Positions 23,075 to 34,943 of a DNA stretch of 64,000 nt are shown here, piece by piece. The notes under the pieces are model-generated. The model was not told the origin of the DNA, made no database searches, and was given only the letters and a program-made list of their open reading frames with translations. This stretch comes from Catenaria anguillulae PL171 (lineage: Eukaryota; Blastocladiomycota; Blastocladiomycetes; Blastocladiales; Catenariaceae). Both the position numbers and the translations under genes were made by a program. Every line of letters starts with the position of its first letter. The first letter of the stretch is position 1. The stretch spans positions 124,001 through 188,000 of the forward strand of contig MCFL01000005.1 of assembly GCA_002102555.1 (NCBI GenBank). Reading direction: 5' to 3'.

Positions 23075-24081
23075 GGTGATTTGACGATGGTTAGCAAGCG
23101 GCGCGGTGCAATGGGCAACGAGGGAGCGCGAGAGCCGAGTAGTGGTAGCAAAGTCAATAAGCAGCGATGTGGATCTTGCGAGCGTGCGAATACGATTGCC
23201 CAGGGTGGTGGGCTTTTCTGTCATACAAATTGTTTCATGGACGGCGTGAGCATATTTCTTGCGAATATTGTTGGGTTACGACGCGTCGACACGTTCGAGT
23301 GAGTGGTGCGGTTGTCTTGCTGCCAAGAGGCGCGAGATCGCCGCCGATGGACGGAGGGCGAATGGAGTCGCTGAGCATGCGTGAGGCTGCTCGCTATAGC
23401 TTGGCAAGTTTGTCCGGAACGGCCAGGTGTGCCAGGGGTAGGATGGCGATGTGCGGCGTTACATACATACAAGCTTGCGAGCACATACGAGCCGATACTT
23501 GACCTGTCTGGGACGACGGTTGTCAGTCTTTATCGTCTTCGGAATCTTCCTGCGGTCAACCAGAGTGGGGTCGTTGGACGCATTTGTACAGTTCTATGTA
23601 TCGTGGCGCCCACCGTTCAAGAGCCATGGAGGATCTCCTGAGGACGTGCCATTACCATTCCCGAGTGCTCTGGATGCGTGAATGAAACGGTATCGTCGTG
23701 ATGTCATTTTGATGCAACCTGATGTCACAGGCGGCGCCCATGCTCGCGCGTGTGGGCCTTGAGGTTCGTAAAAATGCTACGTCCACATCGCATATACAGT
23801 AAATATAACATGGGCAAAAGTGCATGCGGTAAAAAAAAATGCGGTCGTTGCGTTTGTGGATTCGTCCCGAGGGCACCAGCCCAGCCTCCAGCGGATTGCG
23901 ACTGCTGGCACCACCACGAGACCATACTTCTTGGCTTTCGCCGTATTGAACATGGACAAGGCACAAAATGTCGGTGTATTGGGGCGATTGCAAAAATGCG
24001 ATATTAATATGTTGCGGACGACGGAGACACATGGACGGAACACAACACCGAGAAAAGAGGTGGTCGGAACAGTACAAGCGC
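23075..24081. other. Intergenic region upstream of NTE1
   Basis: This is 1.0 kb between two minus-strand genes. It has mixed composition with a short poly-A run near 23832. No conserved frame, tRNA or repeat copy was recognised. The proximal part is the NTE1 promoter. Confidence 0.35.
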
Positions 24082-25564
24082 TCAAAGCAGCAACATGGCG
24101 TTCATGTCAAGCGGATGACCACTCGACAGTTGCGGAATCTGCGAATACTGCGCGCGCAATAAGTCCCTGGTGCTCTGCAACACTTGCGTGTAGCTCTGCC
24201 CCGGGTTGGCCCGCAAACTCTTGAGCAGGGCCCACGACATGGCACCTGTGGCACTGCCCTGAATGTGGGCATCCGCACTCGTCTGCGAATCTTTGCACCC
24301 AGAAAACATGATGACTTGCGCCTTACTCATCTTGTCCTGCTCCACTTGTGCGGCCTTCTTGTCGTCTTGGCCCGTCGCCAAGTTTTTCGCCAAGTTGAAG
24401 GCGCCCATGAGCGCGCCGGCCTTGTTCTTTTTGAGGAACAGGTCCTTGCCAATGTTCAGGGCATCCTTCTTGACACGATCGGCCTTTGTCTTGCGCTGCT
24501 TGACGGATCCGTCAGGCATGTACACGATTGGCAAATCCAAGGCGGTGCCCGAGTGGCAAGAGTCGAAAATGCAAGTCAGTCGCACGCCCTCGGGCAGGTT
24601 CTTGGTCAGCACGGCGTGCAATTCATCGTCCGTGATCTGGCCGGCGCGCTCAAAGTCGAGCGGCAGGATTGTCTCGTCGTATCCGTCGTCTTCGTCGCCG
24701 TCCGTGTCTTTTTGTTGGCCACCTGTGTCCATGTCAACATTGAAACGAGTCAGTCGACCGTCTTGGAGCATAGCACAAGTGGAAAACAAGGAAAATGGCA
24801 AACATCCCATGGCCTGAGAAATGTACAAAGAGGGAATCCCCAGGCTTGGCGCCTTGCACGAGCCAGTTCATGGCCGCCAAAATGTTCTTGCGCGTCGGCG
24901 ACAGGTACTGGTGGTTGCGCAAATGCGGTTCATCTGTCAACGTGACCATGGTCTGCGGCGTCTCCTGGAACCCGTAGCACTCCATGAGAAACTTTTTCAC
25001 GTTGTTGACGTCGGCATGGCACCCACGAAGCTCGCCACGCTGGCCCACATAGTTGATGCCAATCAAGAGCGCCTTCTTGGTTCCACCTTGGATGCGCGGA
25101 AAGCCGTTGACCCAGGCGACGTTGGTTGGAATCGAGGGCACGTTGGCCGTGGGCGGCATCATGTGCGTTTGGTGTTGCAGAGGTGCCGGGTAGGGCGTTG
25201 TGTTGGGCGTGTAGGGCGCGGGCGTGGATTGCGGACCGTACGCGCCGGGCTGCTGGGGTGGCTGCCCGTACATGCCGCCCTGAGGCTGGCCGTAGGGCGA
25301 CGCCGACTGGTACGGCTGCTGGGGCTGCTGGTACCCGCCATATTGCTGCTGTTGTTGCGGGTACGGCTGTTGCTGGTATCCGCCGTTAGCGCCAGGCATG
25401 GGCATGCTACCGGGAGGCGCAGGCGCGCCGCCGTAGGGCTGCGGGGCGGACGGGTAGTAGTTCTGCTGCTGGGGCTGGCCGTACGGCTGCTGAGGCTGCT
25501 GGTACGGACCCGCCGGGGCGGGCTGTTGCTGCTGTTGCGGGCGATAGTTTCCGGGGAATGACAT
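24082..25564 (-). CDS. MCA1: Metacaspase, copy 1
   Basis: This is a type I metacaspase, a cysteine protease cutting after Arg or Lys. The first about 150 residues are Gln/Pro/Tyr/Gly-rich (MSFPGNYRPQQQQQ...), the usual fungal prodomain. The p20 region starts at KKALLIGINYVG, with the catalytic His in HFSGHG and the catalytic Cys in FDSCHSGTALD. The p10 part ends in MSWALLKSL...LSSGHPLDMNAMLLL. One intron near 24723-24807 separates SGHG from the Asp-rich loop GQQKDTDGDEDDGYDE. Splicing at the GT at 24803 gives the wrong phase. The frame closes only if the intron starts four bases earlier, giving 465 residues. Copy 2 at 49718 shows the same mismatch. All residues needed for activity are present. 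Confidence 0.9.
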
Positions 25565-26052
25565 TGCGAGAACACTTGTGACGATTCCTCAGTTGCATGA
25601 ATTGCACATAGTCAACAGAAAGACAGAGAAGACAGGGCTGGGAGCAGCTCGCGAGCAAGCTTGGTTTAAATTTTCATTGGCGTCGTCTCCGGCGCCACGT
25701 GTTTCTGCAGTGGCAGTGAGTCAACATCACTCGTGTCCAGAAACAACATGGCCACGGCAATGACACTTCTGAGAGACTCTGAGTCTGCGTGAGACAGGAG
25801 ACAAAGGCACACATACACGGACTAACAATGTCCCTTGAGACGGCCGACCCGGTCAAGAACAGACTCATCCTCCTCGCAAGCAACCACCCGCTGTCTCCGC
25901 TTGTCCTGCGCATCGACCAACGACGCTGCGCTCAACGTGACGCTGTCGTCTCTTGGCTGTTCCTTGGACGAGTGGTCCGAATCTGGTCCGGAGCCATGCA
26001 CGGGCTGCACTTCCGAGCCAGAGCTGGGATTGACCGTGGGCCGCAGAGTGAA

Positions 26053-26303
26053 GAGTCGAACGCGAATGAAGCAAAGTATGAGAGAGCGGTCAGCCATTCC
26101 AAGCACAGGAGCAACATGGGCCATCGAGCGAAGGGGGAAATGCGGAGTGAATGAGAGATCGCGGTCCGAGGGCGAGCTTGCTTGTGGAAATCAGATTGAG
26201 TGACACGGAGACGGACGAGCGGATTATCAGCTTAGGGTAGTTTGGCCTTTGCCGTGCGTTACATGTGTCGTATGTATGTCGTGGGAACCGAGTTGGCCGT
26301 TGG
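26053..26303. repeat. Direct repeat copy A at the edge of the Helitron-like region
   Basis: Two blocks match copy B at 29162-29482 in the same order and orientation. One is GAGTCGA.CGCGAAT...CCAAGCACAGGAGCAACA. The other is TTATCAGC.TAGGG...CTTGGC or TTTGGC leading to GTCGTGGGAACCG.GTTGG. Spacing between blocks differs (about 104 versus 172 bp) and identity is patchy, so the copies are old. The two copies bracket the Helitron-like open frames. Confidence 0.55.
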
Positions 26304-26639
26304 TCGGCCTCCATGACGGCGCGCAAACCAGCAGCGGGATCTGGTAGATTGGGACTGGGAATCGGATTGGCTGGGTCCTAAATTTGTCCAGGTACACGGA
26401 GCTTTTGGAAGTAAAACGGGGTATAGGGAACTGACGCAAGATCCAGCCCGGGACGCTGACCAAGGGACAAGTATGGGCCAACCAGACGCTCAATAGCTGC
26501 TTCTGTCTCCGTGCGCAAATGTGACCTTGATTCCTGAACGAGTGGATTGACAAGATGCACGTACGAGCGGAGAAATTCGACGACAATTTGGCAAGAGGTG
26601 GATTGGCTCAAAACCTGGTCTTTATTTATCGAGCAGGTC

Positions 26640-29100
26640 TACCCGTGGTGATCGGTGTTTGCGTCAAGCGTCCGGCCAGCCTTCACAGGGATTAGTGCTC
26701 TTACGTTGCTGAGTTGTGCGAGTAAAGCTGGATAGCAGGAGTGTGCAAGCAGATGGTTTTCAATATCATGAAGGTCCGCACGTTGATCAAGATGTGGGAA
26801 GAATGCAGCAAAGCTAAAGGGTAAATGTATTGCACCGAGTATTCCCGCCCAGTCTCCAAGAGCAGTAAGTAGATTGATGAGGCATGGTCGAATGTCTGGC
26901 AATTTCGGGAACACGAGACATATTCAAACACCTCGGACGTTGCCAAGTAGTCGAATGCTGTGAGTCGAAAAGTTGAATTCCGAGCAGAGCGACCATGAGC
27001 CAGCTGCGGGTAGTGTTTGAGCAGTTCGCGTCGCGAGTACCGATTCTCGCGCTGCTCAGGTAAACCACCACGCCCAAATGGTAAGAGATGCGGGTATAGC
27101 TTTTCCAGGAAGCTCTTGTCTCTTTTCTCGAGGAACACTGGCGAGCGCCGAAGGACCACAGTGGACTCGCCGTCTGTTCCCGAGCGTGACGCCGAAAAGG
27201 CTGGATGTGCGAGAGACGCAGCAGGCGCAGTTGTGGCATTGTTGTCTTTGTCGTGACGCTCGTTGTCTGTATCGAATGCCTGGCCCAAGTCAAGGTCGTC
27301 TTCCATCTCCAACTCTGATGTACTGTCAGGTAGGAAATCACGCAACAATTAGGAATCGGTGACGTACGCGGCTGGCTTGGTGCTGCATCTGTATCGTTTT
27401 CGGCACGACCGAGCGCCCCAACACCGTCTTCCAACACCTCAATGTCGTTGGCATAAGGACGAGTCATGACCACGCGCGTGTCGACCTCCTGGATGCATTA
27501 TTCGTCAATGACAGACTGCCCCGCGTCGTTTTCCTCCACACCCTCCCTTGTAACATGAACCGTGCTGGCGCGAGCTCGGTCAATTAGATCCACGTCGTTC
27601 ACCCTGGTAGTGATTTGGAGAGCGACAGCATCATTCGCTTGACTCATCAAAGCCTGCAGCAGGACGTTGTTCACGGGCACTTTGGCATAGAGCGGGTTGT
27701 TGCTTTTGAGGAAATCGATGAGCGTAATAATCTGTTGGCTGCTGACAGAGTATCGCTTCTTGAGGGCGATTTCCTGGGCTGATGTGAATGGCCCAGCAAG
27801 AATGACATGAAACGAGCCAAGCTGGGCAATGCCAACCGGGACTGCCGAAATGGCTGTCCCTTCAGAATTGTCCCAGTGGAGGTTGTGGCTGCGAATGACC
27901 GAGCCAGCACCGCCATAGTTGACGTCGATTTTGCCACGCAGCTGAGCCAATGCTAACCAGGTCGCATTGGTGAACACATCCGCCTCCCCAATGCCAAACC
28001 CATCAGCAATCGCAAACATGGGCGGTTTCACGAGAGCCTTGGGGTTCTTTGCAAGTTCTGTTGATCGAGCGCATGGGTTGAGAAATGAATCACAAGAATC
28101 GTTGCATTCTCACGCAACGGACCCACCCCTCATGCTCGTGGAGAGAGCAACAGACCAGCGAAACGCGGATCAACCGTGGACAGGTCGTAGCACCGCTTGA
28201 GAGCCTTGTTTGTGACGGACGATGGCGCTCGCAACACCTTTCGAATCGCTACCCATGGGAAAACTGGCGAGTCGAGTGAAAGACTCGTGATTTCGGATCC
28301 CGAAAAGTCGCAATCGGTCACGACACAAGTCCGACGTCCGCCTGAATCAGCTTGAAATTTGTTGACGGCAGCAGGTACAATGGTGTCGACCTCTTGAGGG
28401 GACGGAAGTGCAAGCGAGTACGTCGTTTGAATCCGAGCTGCATCTTGTTCAGACAAGAGATGAGCTTCATCAACAGCAGATTTCCGTGCACGCTCCCCTG
28501 CCGCCCGTTCCTGTCGCTCGGAGTCTGTTCGTGCAGCTGCTCGACTAGTCTCACGCCGTTTCTGCTCGTCCAGAAGATGCTCCTCTTCAACCACGGTCTT
28601 TTCCTCGCGAGACTTTTGATGAGCAGCAGCATCCTTTTGCAAGTGAGTAGACGGATGCTCTTGCGACTGGGCCACGCGGAAATATAAGGTGGGCCAGCGC
28701 ATCTTGCTCCAACCGCGCTTGCTGTTCCTCGTTCGACTCTGATGCTCGGGCAAGTTGATGGGAGTGGGTATCTTTCTGCAAGCGCCTAAGTCTGGCTTCT
28801 TCTGACTGCGCCATGCGAGCGATGCGGTGGGCAAGTAATGCTCAAAGCTAAACGCCAGAACGCAACAGAGTGTTAGATATATGGCGACTTGAATGAACAA
28901 ACTGCAAGCTAGCGCACCTTTGTCAAGCTCAGACGGCAGCCTGTCATCGGCACCAAAGAAAGTGACCACCGCAAGGACATCGGGGTGGTGGAGAAACGCC
29001 TCATTGCCAACATCCTGCGCAAGATTCCGTGTTAAATAATCAACGAGATCCCTTGTCGAAACAAGCACGTCTCCACGTCGAGTCGGTCGGCAAGAGAGGC
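26640..29100 (-). mobile_element. Degenerate Helitron-like N-terminal region
   Basis: Reading down the minus strand, several open blocks in changing frames match the N-terminal part of fungal Helitron Rep/helicase proteins. First is a charged repeat block (AQSEEARLRRLQKD..., then AQSQEH...LQKDAAAHQKSREE) at about 28.4-28.8 kb. Next is CDFSG...LSLD...FAGLLLSPRA at about 28.1-28.3 kb. Then comes KPPMFAIADGFGIGEADVFT... with GPFTSAQEIALKKRYSVSS and FLKSNNPLYAKVPVN at 27.5-28.0 kb. Last is FLEKLYPHLLPFGRGGL and the following residues at about 27.0-27.2 kb. The order agrees with the family. No Rep HUH motif or helicase domain follows, so only the front of the element remains. Frame changes between blocks could be introns or breaks. 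Parts of 25565-26640 may be further remnants, without recognisable domains. Confidence 0.55.
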
Positions 29101-29161
29101 CGCAGGACCAAGTGATCCAAGCATGGGCAAATCGCGGGACTGCCTGCGAGCGAATAGTGAT

Positions 29162-29482
29162 GAGTCGACCGCGAATATCCCCGGCTGAGCCAGGTACGAG
29201 AGAGGGGATTGCGCCGTTCCAAGCACAGGAGCAACACATTCCATTGAGCGCGAGAGGAATGGTGGTGTGGATGAGCATTGTAGTCGTGCTCGAGCTGCTT
29301 TGGCGCTACTTTTGCGAGGAGGAGATCGCGCCGCAAGTTTGTGTAGGGGAGAGGGGGGAAGTGGGCCAACTAGGCGGGGTATTCCGAGCGCCTGGAAGAC
29401 GGGTGTGCTGTTTATCAGCGTAGGGAAGCTTGGCCCTCGCTGTGCGCTGCGTCTGGCGTCGTGGGAACCGGGTTGGGCCATG
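29162..29482. repeat. Direct repeat copy B at the edge of the Helitron-like region
   Basis: This is the partner of copy A at 26053-26303, in the same orientation and with two matching blocks. On the minus strand both copies contain a short frame with the shared peptide VAPVLG. The stretch from 29483 to 29828 holds nothing else recognisable. Confidence 0.55.
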
Positions 29483-29828
29483 ATCAGTGGTGCGTCGATC
29501 AACCGCCATCAGGGCAAACGTGGTCGTGACGTGACGGCGGAAGGCAGGGGAACGGTCGAACGGAATGCGGATTTCGGATGGCCAAGATGGCCATGAGAGC
29601 AAATGCTTAAAGTGCAGAGGGCTCGTGGACCTCCGTGCGGCACCGTCTACGAACGAGGTCCTCTATATGCAGCAGAGCAGCGGTGATCGGGCGTGTGATG
29701 GGCAGTGTGTCACCACAGCCCACCTCCAAGAATCTTGAGATAAAGACTGATGTAAATAAGCTGGCATCCAACAACCACACATCAAATGACAATACAACTG
29801 GAGCATTACTCACCCTTACATGCATTAC

Positions 29829-32800
29829 CTACCGCCTGGCCTTCTTCCTCGACGTCCCCCTGTCATCGTCATCCGAATCATACCCCCTCTTCTTCTCCTT
29901 GCGCATCAACTTCTCCTCCATCTCATCCCAATCCTCGCCCGATTCGTCTTCGGACCCGCCGCCCGATCCAGACCCAGACCCGGAATCGTCCTCGTCAAAG
30001 TCGGACCCGTCGCTGCCAGAGTACGCTGACGACTCGTCGTCATCGTCGCTCATATCCATGTCGGACCCGCTGGCTTCAAACTCCGACGCAGACTCTGAGC
30101 TGCCGCCGTCCTCGTCGTCCGACCCGGCTTGTAGGAACGACCAGCCAGTTTCTTCAAAGAAGGCCGCGGGGTCGTCGTTGATGGTTTTCATGATGGCGGC
30201 CCAGTTGAGGTTGACGGGACCCTCGGAAAAGAGAATGTCGTTGGTGCTGTAAGCAAATGCGGCGATTTTGTCAGTAAATATGAATGCAAACCTGAGAAGA
30301 AACGGAAAATGACAAGTCAACATACTCGAGCCATTCGCGCACCAACTCCAACTCGTTTGCGGGAATCGAATTGATGTGCACGGGTGCCTTGGAATACTCC
30401 TTGAACACAAACACCATATCAAAGTTCTTGAGTCCAAACTGAATGCGCTCCAAGTGCACCACCTCAATGTCGGCGAGCGTGATGACGGTGAAGGGCGGGT
30501 CCGTCAAGTGCACCAGGCAATCCTGCGTCGGCTGCAACAAGACATTGGCGCGGTGCGGCACACCCGTGAATGCGAGCTCGCGGAACGGAATGTCGAGAGC
30601 GATGCCATTCTTTGCGGCCTCGGGCTGGTCAGAGATCTTTTCGGCAAAGTCCTTGAACTCCTTGTTGAGCTTGACGCGGCGGCGGCGCTCCTCTTGCTCC
30701 TGCTGCAGCTCATCCTCGTCGCCATACGTCTGCCTGCGCCGGCGGTTGCCCGTCTCGTCAAACGCAGCGTCCGAGACCTCCTTGTAAAACTGGACATCTC
30801 TTGTCTTCTTCTTGCCAACCATGATTGGGTTCTTGAGATGCACGTGCAGGATGACAATGAGCTCGTGGTCGCACGGCTGGAAAAACAAGTGCTGGATGTT
30901 GTTGAAGAGAATGTCGATACGGTTTTCGGCCTTGATACGCGACCGATACCGCAGACCGTTGGCGTGAATCTCGAGGTCACCCGGCAAGCGCTTGCCGTCG
31001 AGCGTCGGGCGCGCGTACACGTCGTACAGGGCGACGGGCTTGAACTTGGACACCTCGACCAACCGGTCTTGTTCTACCATATCGGCCTTGTCCTTGCGCT
31101 CAGCCTCGGCCTTTGTGGCTTCCTTTTTCAGGTCGAGGATGGCTTGCGCGAGATCGCTCATGTGCTTGACGTCCTTTGACCGGAAACTGAGTGTCTTGAT
31201 AAAGGTGGCGTCCGGGTTCTCAAAGGGCGTTTCTTCCTTGCGGCCAATGGTCTGGCCGGGGACCACAAAGTTGAAGCGCAAGTGCACAAACTCGCCCTCG
31301 TCGTTCTTTGTGACATTCTTGATGGTGTTGATGTGGAAGGGGACGGAAATGCCATAGAGGGGCAAGCACACGGACGACTGGCGCCGGTCGACCCAGATGT
31401 TGAGCCCAGCCTCCTTTGGCATCATGGCAAAGTTCTTGTACGACTCGAACCGCTTGAACGTAGCCTTGTCCTTGTTGCTGCTCTTGCCATTACCCGCCGC
31501 AAACCGCTCCATGCCCTCGTCCTGCTTGCGCCGTGCAAGCTCGCGCTGGTGGTCGCGCCGCTTGGCCACGGCCGATTCCTCCACGGCCGACGCTTGCTTG
31601 CGCGTCTTGTCCTTGAGCACCGCAGATGCGCCGCGCGTGCGCGCGAGCGGCTCGGACTTGACGCGGCCGGCAGCACCACCACTTGCTGACCCGTTGGATG
31701 CGATCGACCTGGCGGCATCGGCGCGTTGCTTGGCTGAGGCAGAAGACGCAGATTTCGCGGCGGCTGGCTCGTCGTCTTCGAAAAAGAGGCACACTTCGGC
31801 TGCGTCGCGCGTGCAGTCGCCCGTCAGCATGAGTGACTTGTCGGCCATGACGAGCGCCGTGTCGGCCAAGTGCAGGGCATACACCTTGTTTTTTGGGTCG
31901 GCGGCGGCATCGTTGGTCAGGTTTTGGAACCCAATCGACAGGTTGAACACGGCATTGGTGGGGATTTCGGCCTCGTTCTTGGCGTTGAGGACGTATTGCA
32001 GTTCGCGAAACTCGATGCCGGTGCCGAATCCGAGCGATTTGACAAGGAAAGGTTCGAGGTCTGGCCGCTTGGAGCGCACGTACGCTTGCGCCTCAGAGTA
32101 CACGTCCTTGCACTTGATGCCGGGACGCAGAATGGTCAAAACATAGTTGGCCAATTCAATGAGAAACTCGTAGTTGCGCTCCTGCTGCTTTGTCGGGTTG
32201 ATGAGCAGCGTGCGCCCGACATTTGTGCAGTACGACTTGTACCGGACCCCGAGTGAGCACAGAATGGTGCCTGCGTGCAGCTGCTCGCCGTCCGACATGG
32301 CCGACGGGCGCAAGTCGTACTTGCCACCCGACTGCACCACGGGGAAGTAGCACCATTCGAGCACGCCCAAGTCCGTGTCTGCAGGGAACTTGAGCCGCTT
32401 TGCAAATTTGGGCATTTGTTCGCCAAGAACGCTGTCGACGTTGCCTGCGAGCTGCTCGTGCGTGACTTGTTTGCCGTCGTCAATGATGGACATGATTTCT
32501 TCGAGCACATAGTTTTTCATGATGGCGGCCGAGATTTTCGAGCCCGTGTGCACGAGCTTGACTTCGGAAGAGTCTTTGGTGGCGAGGACGAGGGCAGCGC
32601 CGGGCGTGGCGTCCACTGTGGTCAGGCCAGAGGCCGACAGGGCTGCCGACCATTCGGTGGCGAACTTGCCCGACATTTTGTCGCGCGAAAAGGTGCCAAT
32701 GGTTTTCTGGAAAATCAATGGAGTGAGTCGATCGCTCAATGCCGGCCAAATCATGAACAGAGGAAGGAGCGTACGCCTTGGCCAGACGCCTTGCACAGGT

Positions 32801-33149
32801 CAAACAGCTCAGGCAGCTTTGAATCGTCCTTGGTCCGATGCATGAGGGTCATCTTGATTCCACCGGCAACGGCCGTCAAGGGCTCCAAGTAGGTGGCCTT
32901 CTTTGCAGACGTGAGGATGAGCAGCGATCCGTCGCGCAGAAGGGCAAAGACCGTGTCGGTAAACTCGTAACCGAGCAGCCACAGCTGGAGGGCGGGGGCC
33001 TTTTGGTACGGGTTCTCCTCGTCCGAAGCGCCGACGGCAATGATGAGCGTGTCGGCATTGCCAAAGAGGTGCGGCAGGTCGCGGAAGGCCTGCGCCAGGG
33101 CGAGTGCCCGGGCGTGGAAGGCGCGGGTGTCGATTTCTACGCCGCTCAT
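29829..33149 (-). CDS. SPT16: FACT complex subunit Spt16
   Basis: Exons are 32775-33149, 30326-32706 and 29829-30246, giving 1057 residues, the usual Spt16 size. It is the large subunit of the FACT histone chaperone, which loosens and restores nucleosomes during transcription and replication. The N-terminal aminopeptidase-like domain has no visible protease metal ligands ([28 protein letters not shown]). The dimerisation and middle PH-like domains include [70 protein letters not shown] and [15 protein letters not shown]. The last exon carries [19 protein letters not shown] and the acidic Asp/Glu/Ser tail ending in basic residues. Introns are GTACGC...CAG and GTATGT...CAG. Confidence 0.96.
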
Positions 33150-33704
33150 GGTGGATGCTGGGGATGAATTGAGTGAGTCACTTGCGGCGGTGGAATGACA
33201 CACTTGATGGCATGAGCATGGCAACAGCTTGACCCAAAGAGCAAGAACGAAATCGAAACTTCCTCCCAAGTCGAGAGACACTCATCACTCACCTCGCTGA
33301 TCGAGCGAGGCAGCGCGTGCGACTGACCACCAACGGGCACGTGACCAGCGCAATCATTGATCAATCTCTGATCACCATCGCATTCATGTCGCGGCCGAAA
33401 AAGTCGAAAGAGGTCGAGACGAGACGCGATGAGCACCGATGAATGACTGAGTGAAATGGCCGCCCCAAAGCGCTCCAAATGATCCGATATCGCCGCCTCC
33501 AAACTCACACCAGGAGCCCGAGCGTCTCGCCTCTCCTCTGCCCTTTGCCCTCTGCCTCTCGTCCGTCAGACCCTTGCTCCATGGATGACGTGACGCTCTC
33601 GTTTATGTACATGAATTCCACACCATCCACACTCCTCTCCTCAATCCTCGCCAACACATTGCCCCACCGTGCCGCTCAACGTCTGATCCCGCCGCCCTCA
33701 AACC
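33150..33704. promoter_or_regulatory. Shared upstream region of SPT16 and cytochrome b5 reductase
   Basis: This is a 555-bp gap between divergent start codons. It contains a palindromic TGATCAATCTCTGATCA-like stretch near 33357. Regulatory assignment rests on layout only. Confidence 0.35.
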
Positions 33705-34645
33705 ATGTCTGCCACCTCCCCAACATCCCTCGCACTTGCCGGCCTCGCGGGCCTCGCCGGCGCCTTTGCCCTCGTGTCTCCGCAGCATACCAACATCGCC
33801 CTGGGCGTCTCAGCCACGTTGATCGGCTCGTGGGCCGTGTACTTGTTTGCCGGCCAGGGATCGGGTGCCTCGGGCTCGCGCTCGGCCTCGGAGCGGTTGC
33901 CCTGCACCCAGACGAGTGGCGCCAGTTCCCGCTCATTTCCAAGGAACACATTTCGCCTAACACGGCCATCTACCGCTTCAAGTTGCCGTCACCCACCATG
34001 CGCCTGGGCCTGCCCATTGGTCAGCACGTGAGTGTCAAGGCGCGCATTGGCGACAAGGACGTGCAGCGGTCGTACACGCCCGTGTCGTCGGACGACGACT
34101 TGGGCTTTGTCGACTTGCTCATCAAGACGTACCCGCAGGGCAACATTTCAAAGGTGGTGGCAGACATGCAACTCGGTGATAAGATCACGCTCAAGGGACC
34201 CAAGGGCCAGTTCAAGTATGCACCCAACATGGTGCGCGAGCTGGGCATGATTGCCGGCGGTACGGGCATCACGCCCATGTTGCAAGTCATCAAGGCTGTG
34301 CTCAAGAACCCCGAGGACAAGACAAAGGTCAAGATGATCTTTGCCAATGTCAATGCCGAAGACATTTTGCTCAAGGACCAGCTTGACGAGCTCGTTGCAA
34401 AGCACACGGACCGGTTCTCGGTCTACTATGTGCTCAACAACCCACCGACTGGATGGACCGGCGGCGTTGGTTTTGTCACAAAGGACATGATTGCCGCGCA
34501 CGTGCCCAAGCCGGCAAAGGACGTCAAGGTCTTGTTGTGCGGCCCGCCGCCCATGGTCAAGGCCATGGTCCAGGCCACCGAAGAGCTCGGGTTTGACAAG
34601 GCGCAGACCATTTCCAAGGCTGGCGATCAAGTGTTCAAGTTTTGA
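33705..34645 (+). CDS. NADH-cytochrome b5 reductase (Cbr1/Mcr1 type)
   Basis: This is an FAD enzyme that passes electrons from NADH to cytochrome b5, used in sterol and fatty-acid metabolism. The N-terminus ([20 protein letters not shown]) and a hydrophobic stretch up to FAGQGSG form the membrane anchor. The catalytic core starts at [20 protein letters not shown]. The FAD motif is RSYTPVSS, followed by [11 protein letters not shown]. The NAD motifs are [12 protein letters not shown] and [12 protein letters not shown], with the terminal ...VFKF. The anchor frame and the core frame differ by one base between about 33850 and 33920, and no GT-AG intron of reasonable size repairs this, so a missing base is likely. 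Restored length is about 313 residues, normal for the family. Outer-mitochondrial versus ER location cannot be decided. Confidence 0.9.
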
Positions 34646-34943
34646 AACGATTGGTAAATATCTCGCACATCATTGTGGTCAGTTGGTTCTGTGTTTGCCG
34701 CAGTTGGATTATTTCCCTCTTCGATTTACATCATTCCCGATATACATGCACAAATTATCTTACTCCATACATATGTTGGTAAATAATTTCGGATTATCTG
34801 TGCAAGTGCTGCATCATTGGAGGGTTTCGAGGACGGCAGACAGTTCATACTGTATTGGCCACATATTATAATACATTGGTTCATTTTTCCATGATCCGAC
34901 AATGTCTATTGGCACTGTAAATTCAACATATCAACATGAATGA

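Noticed and set aside
27498-28031. Separate intact host gene
   Set aside because: The NNPLYAKVPVN and IADGFGIGE wording and its neighbours fit a Helitron N-terminus, so it was merged into that remnant.
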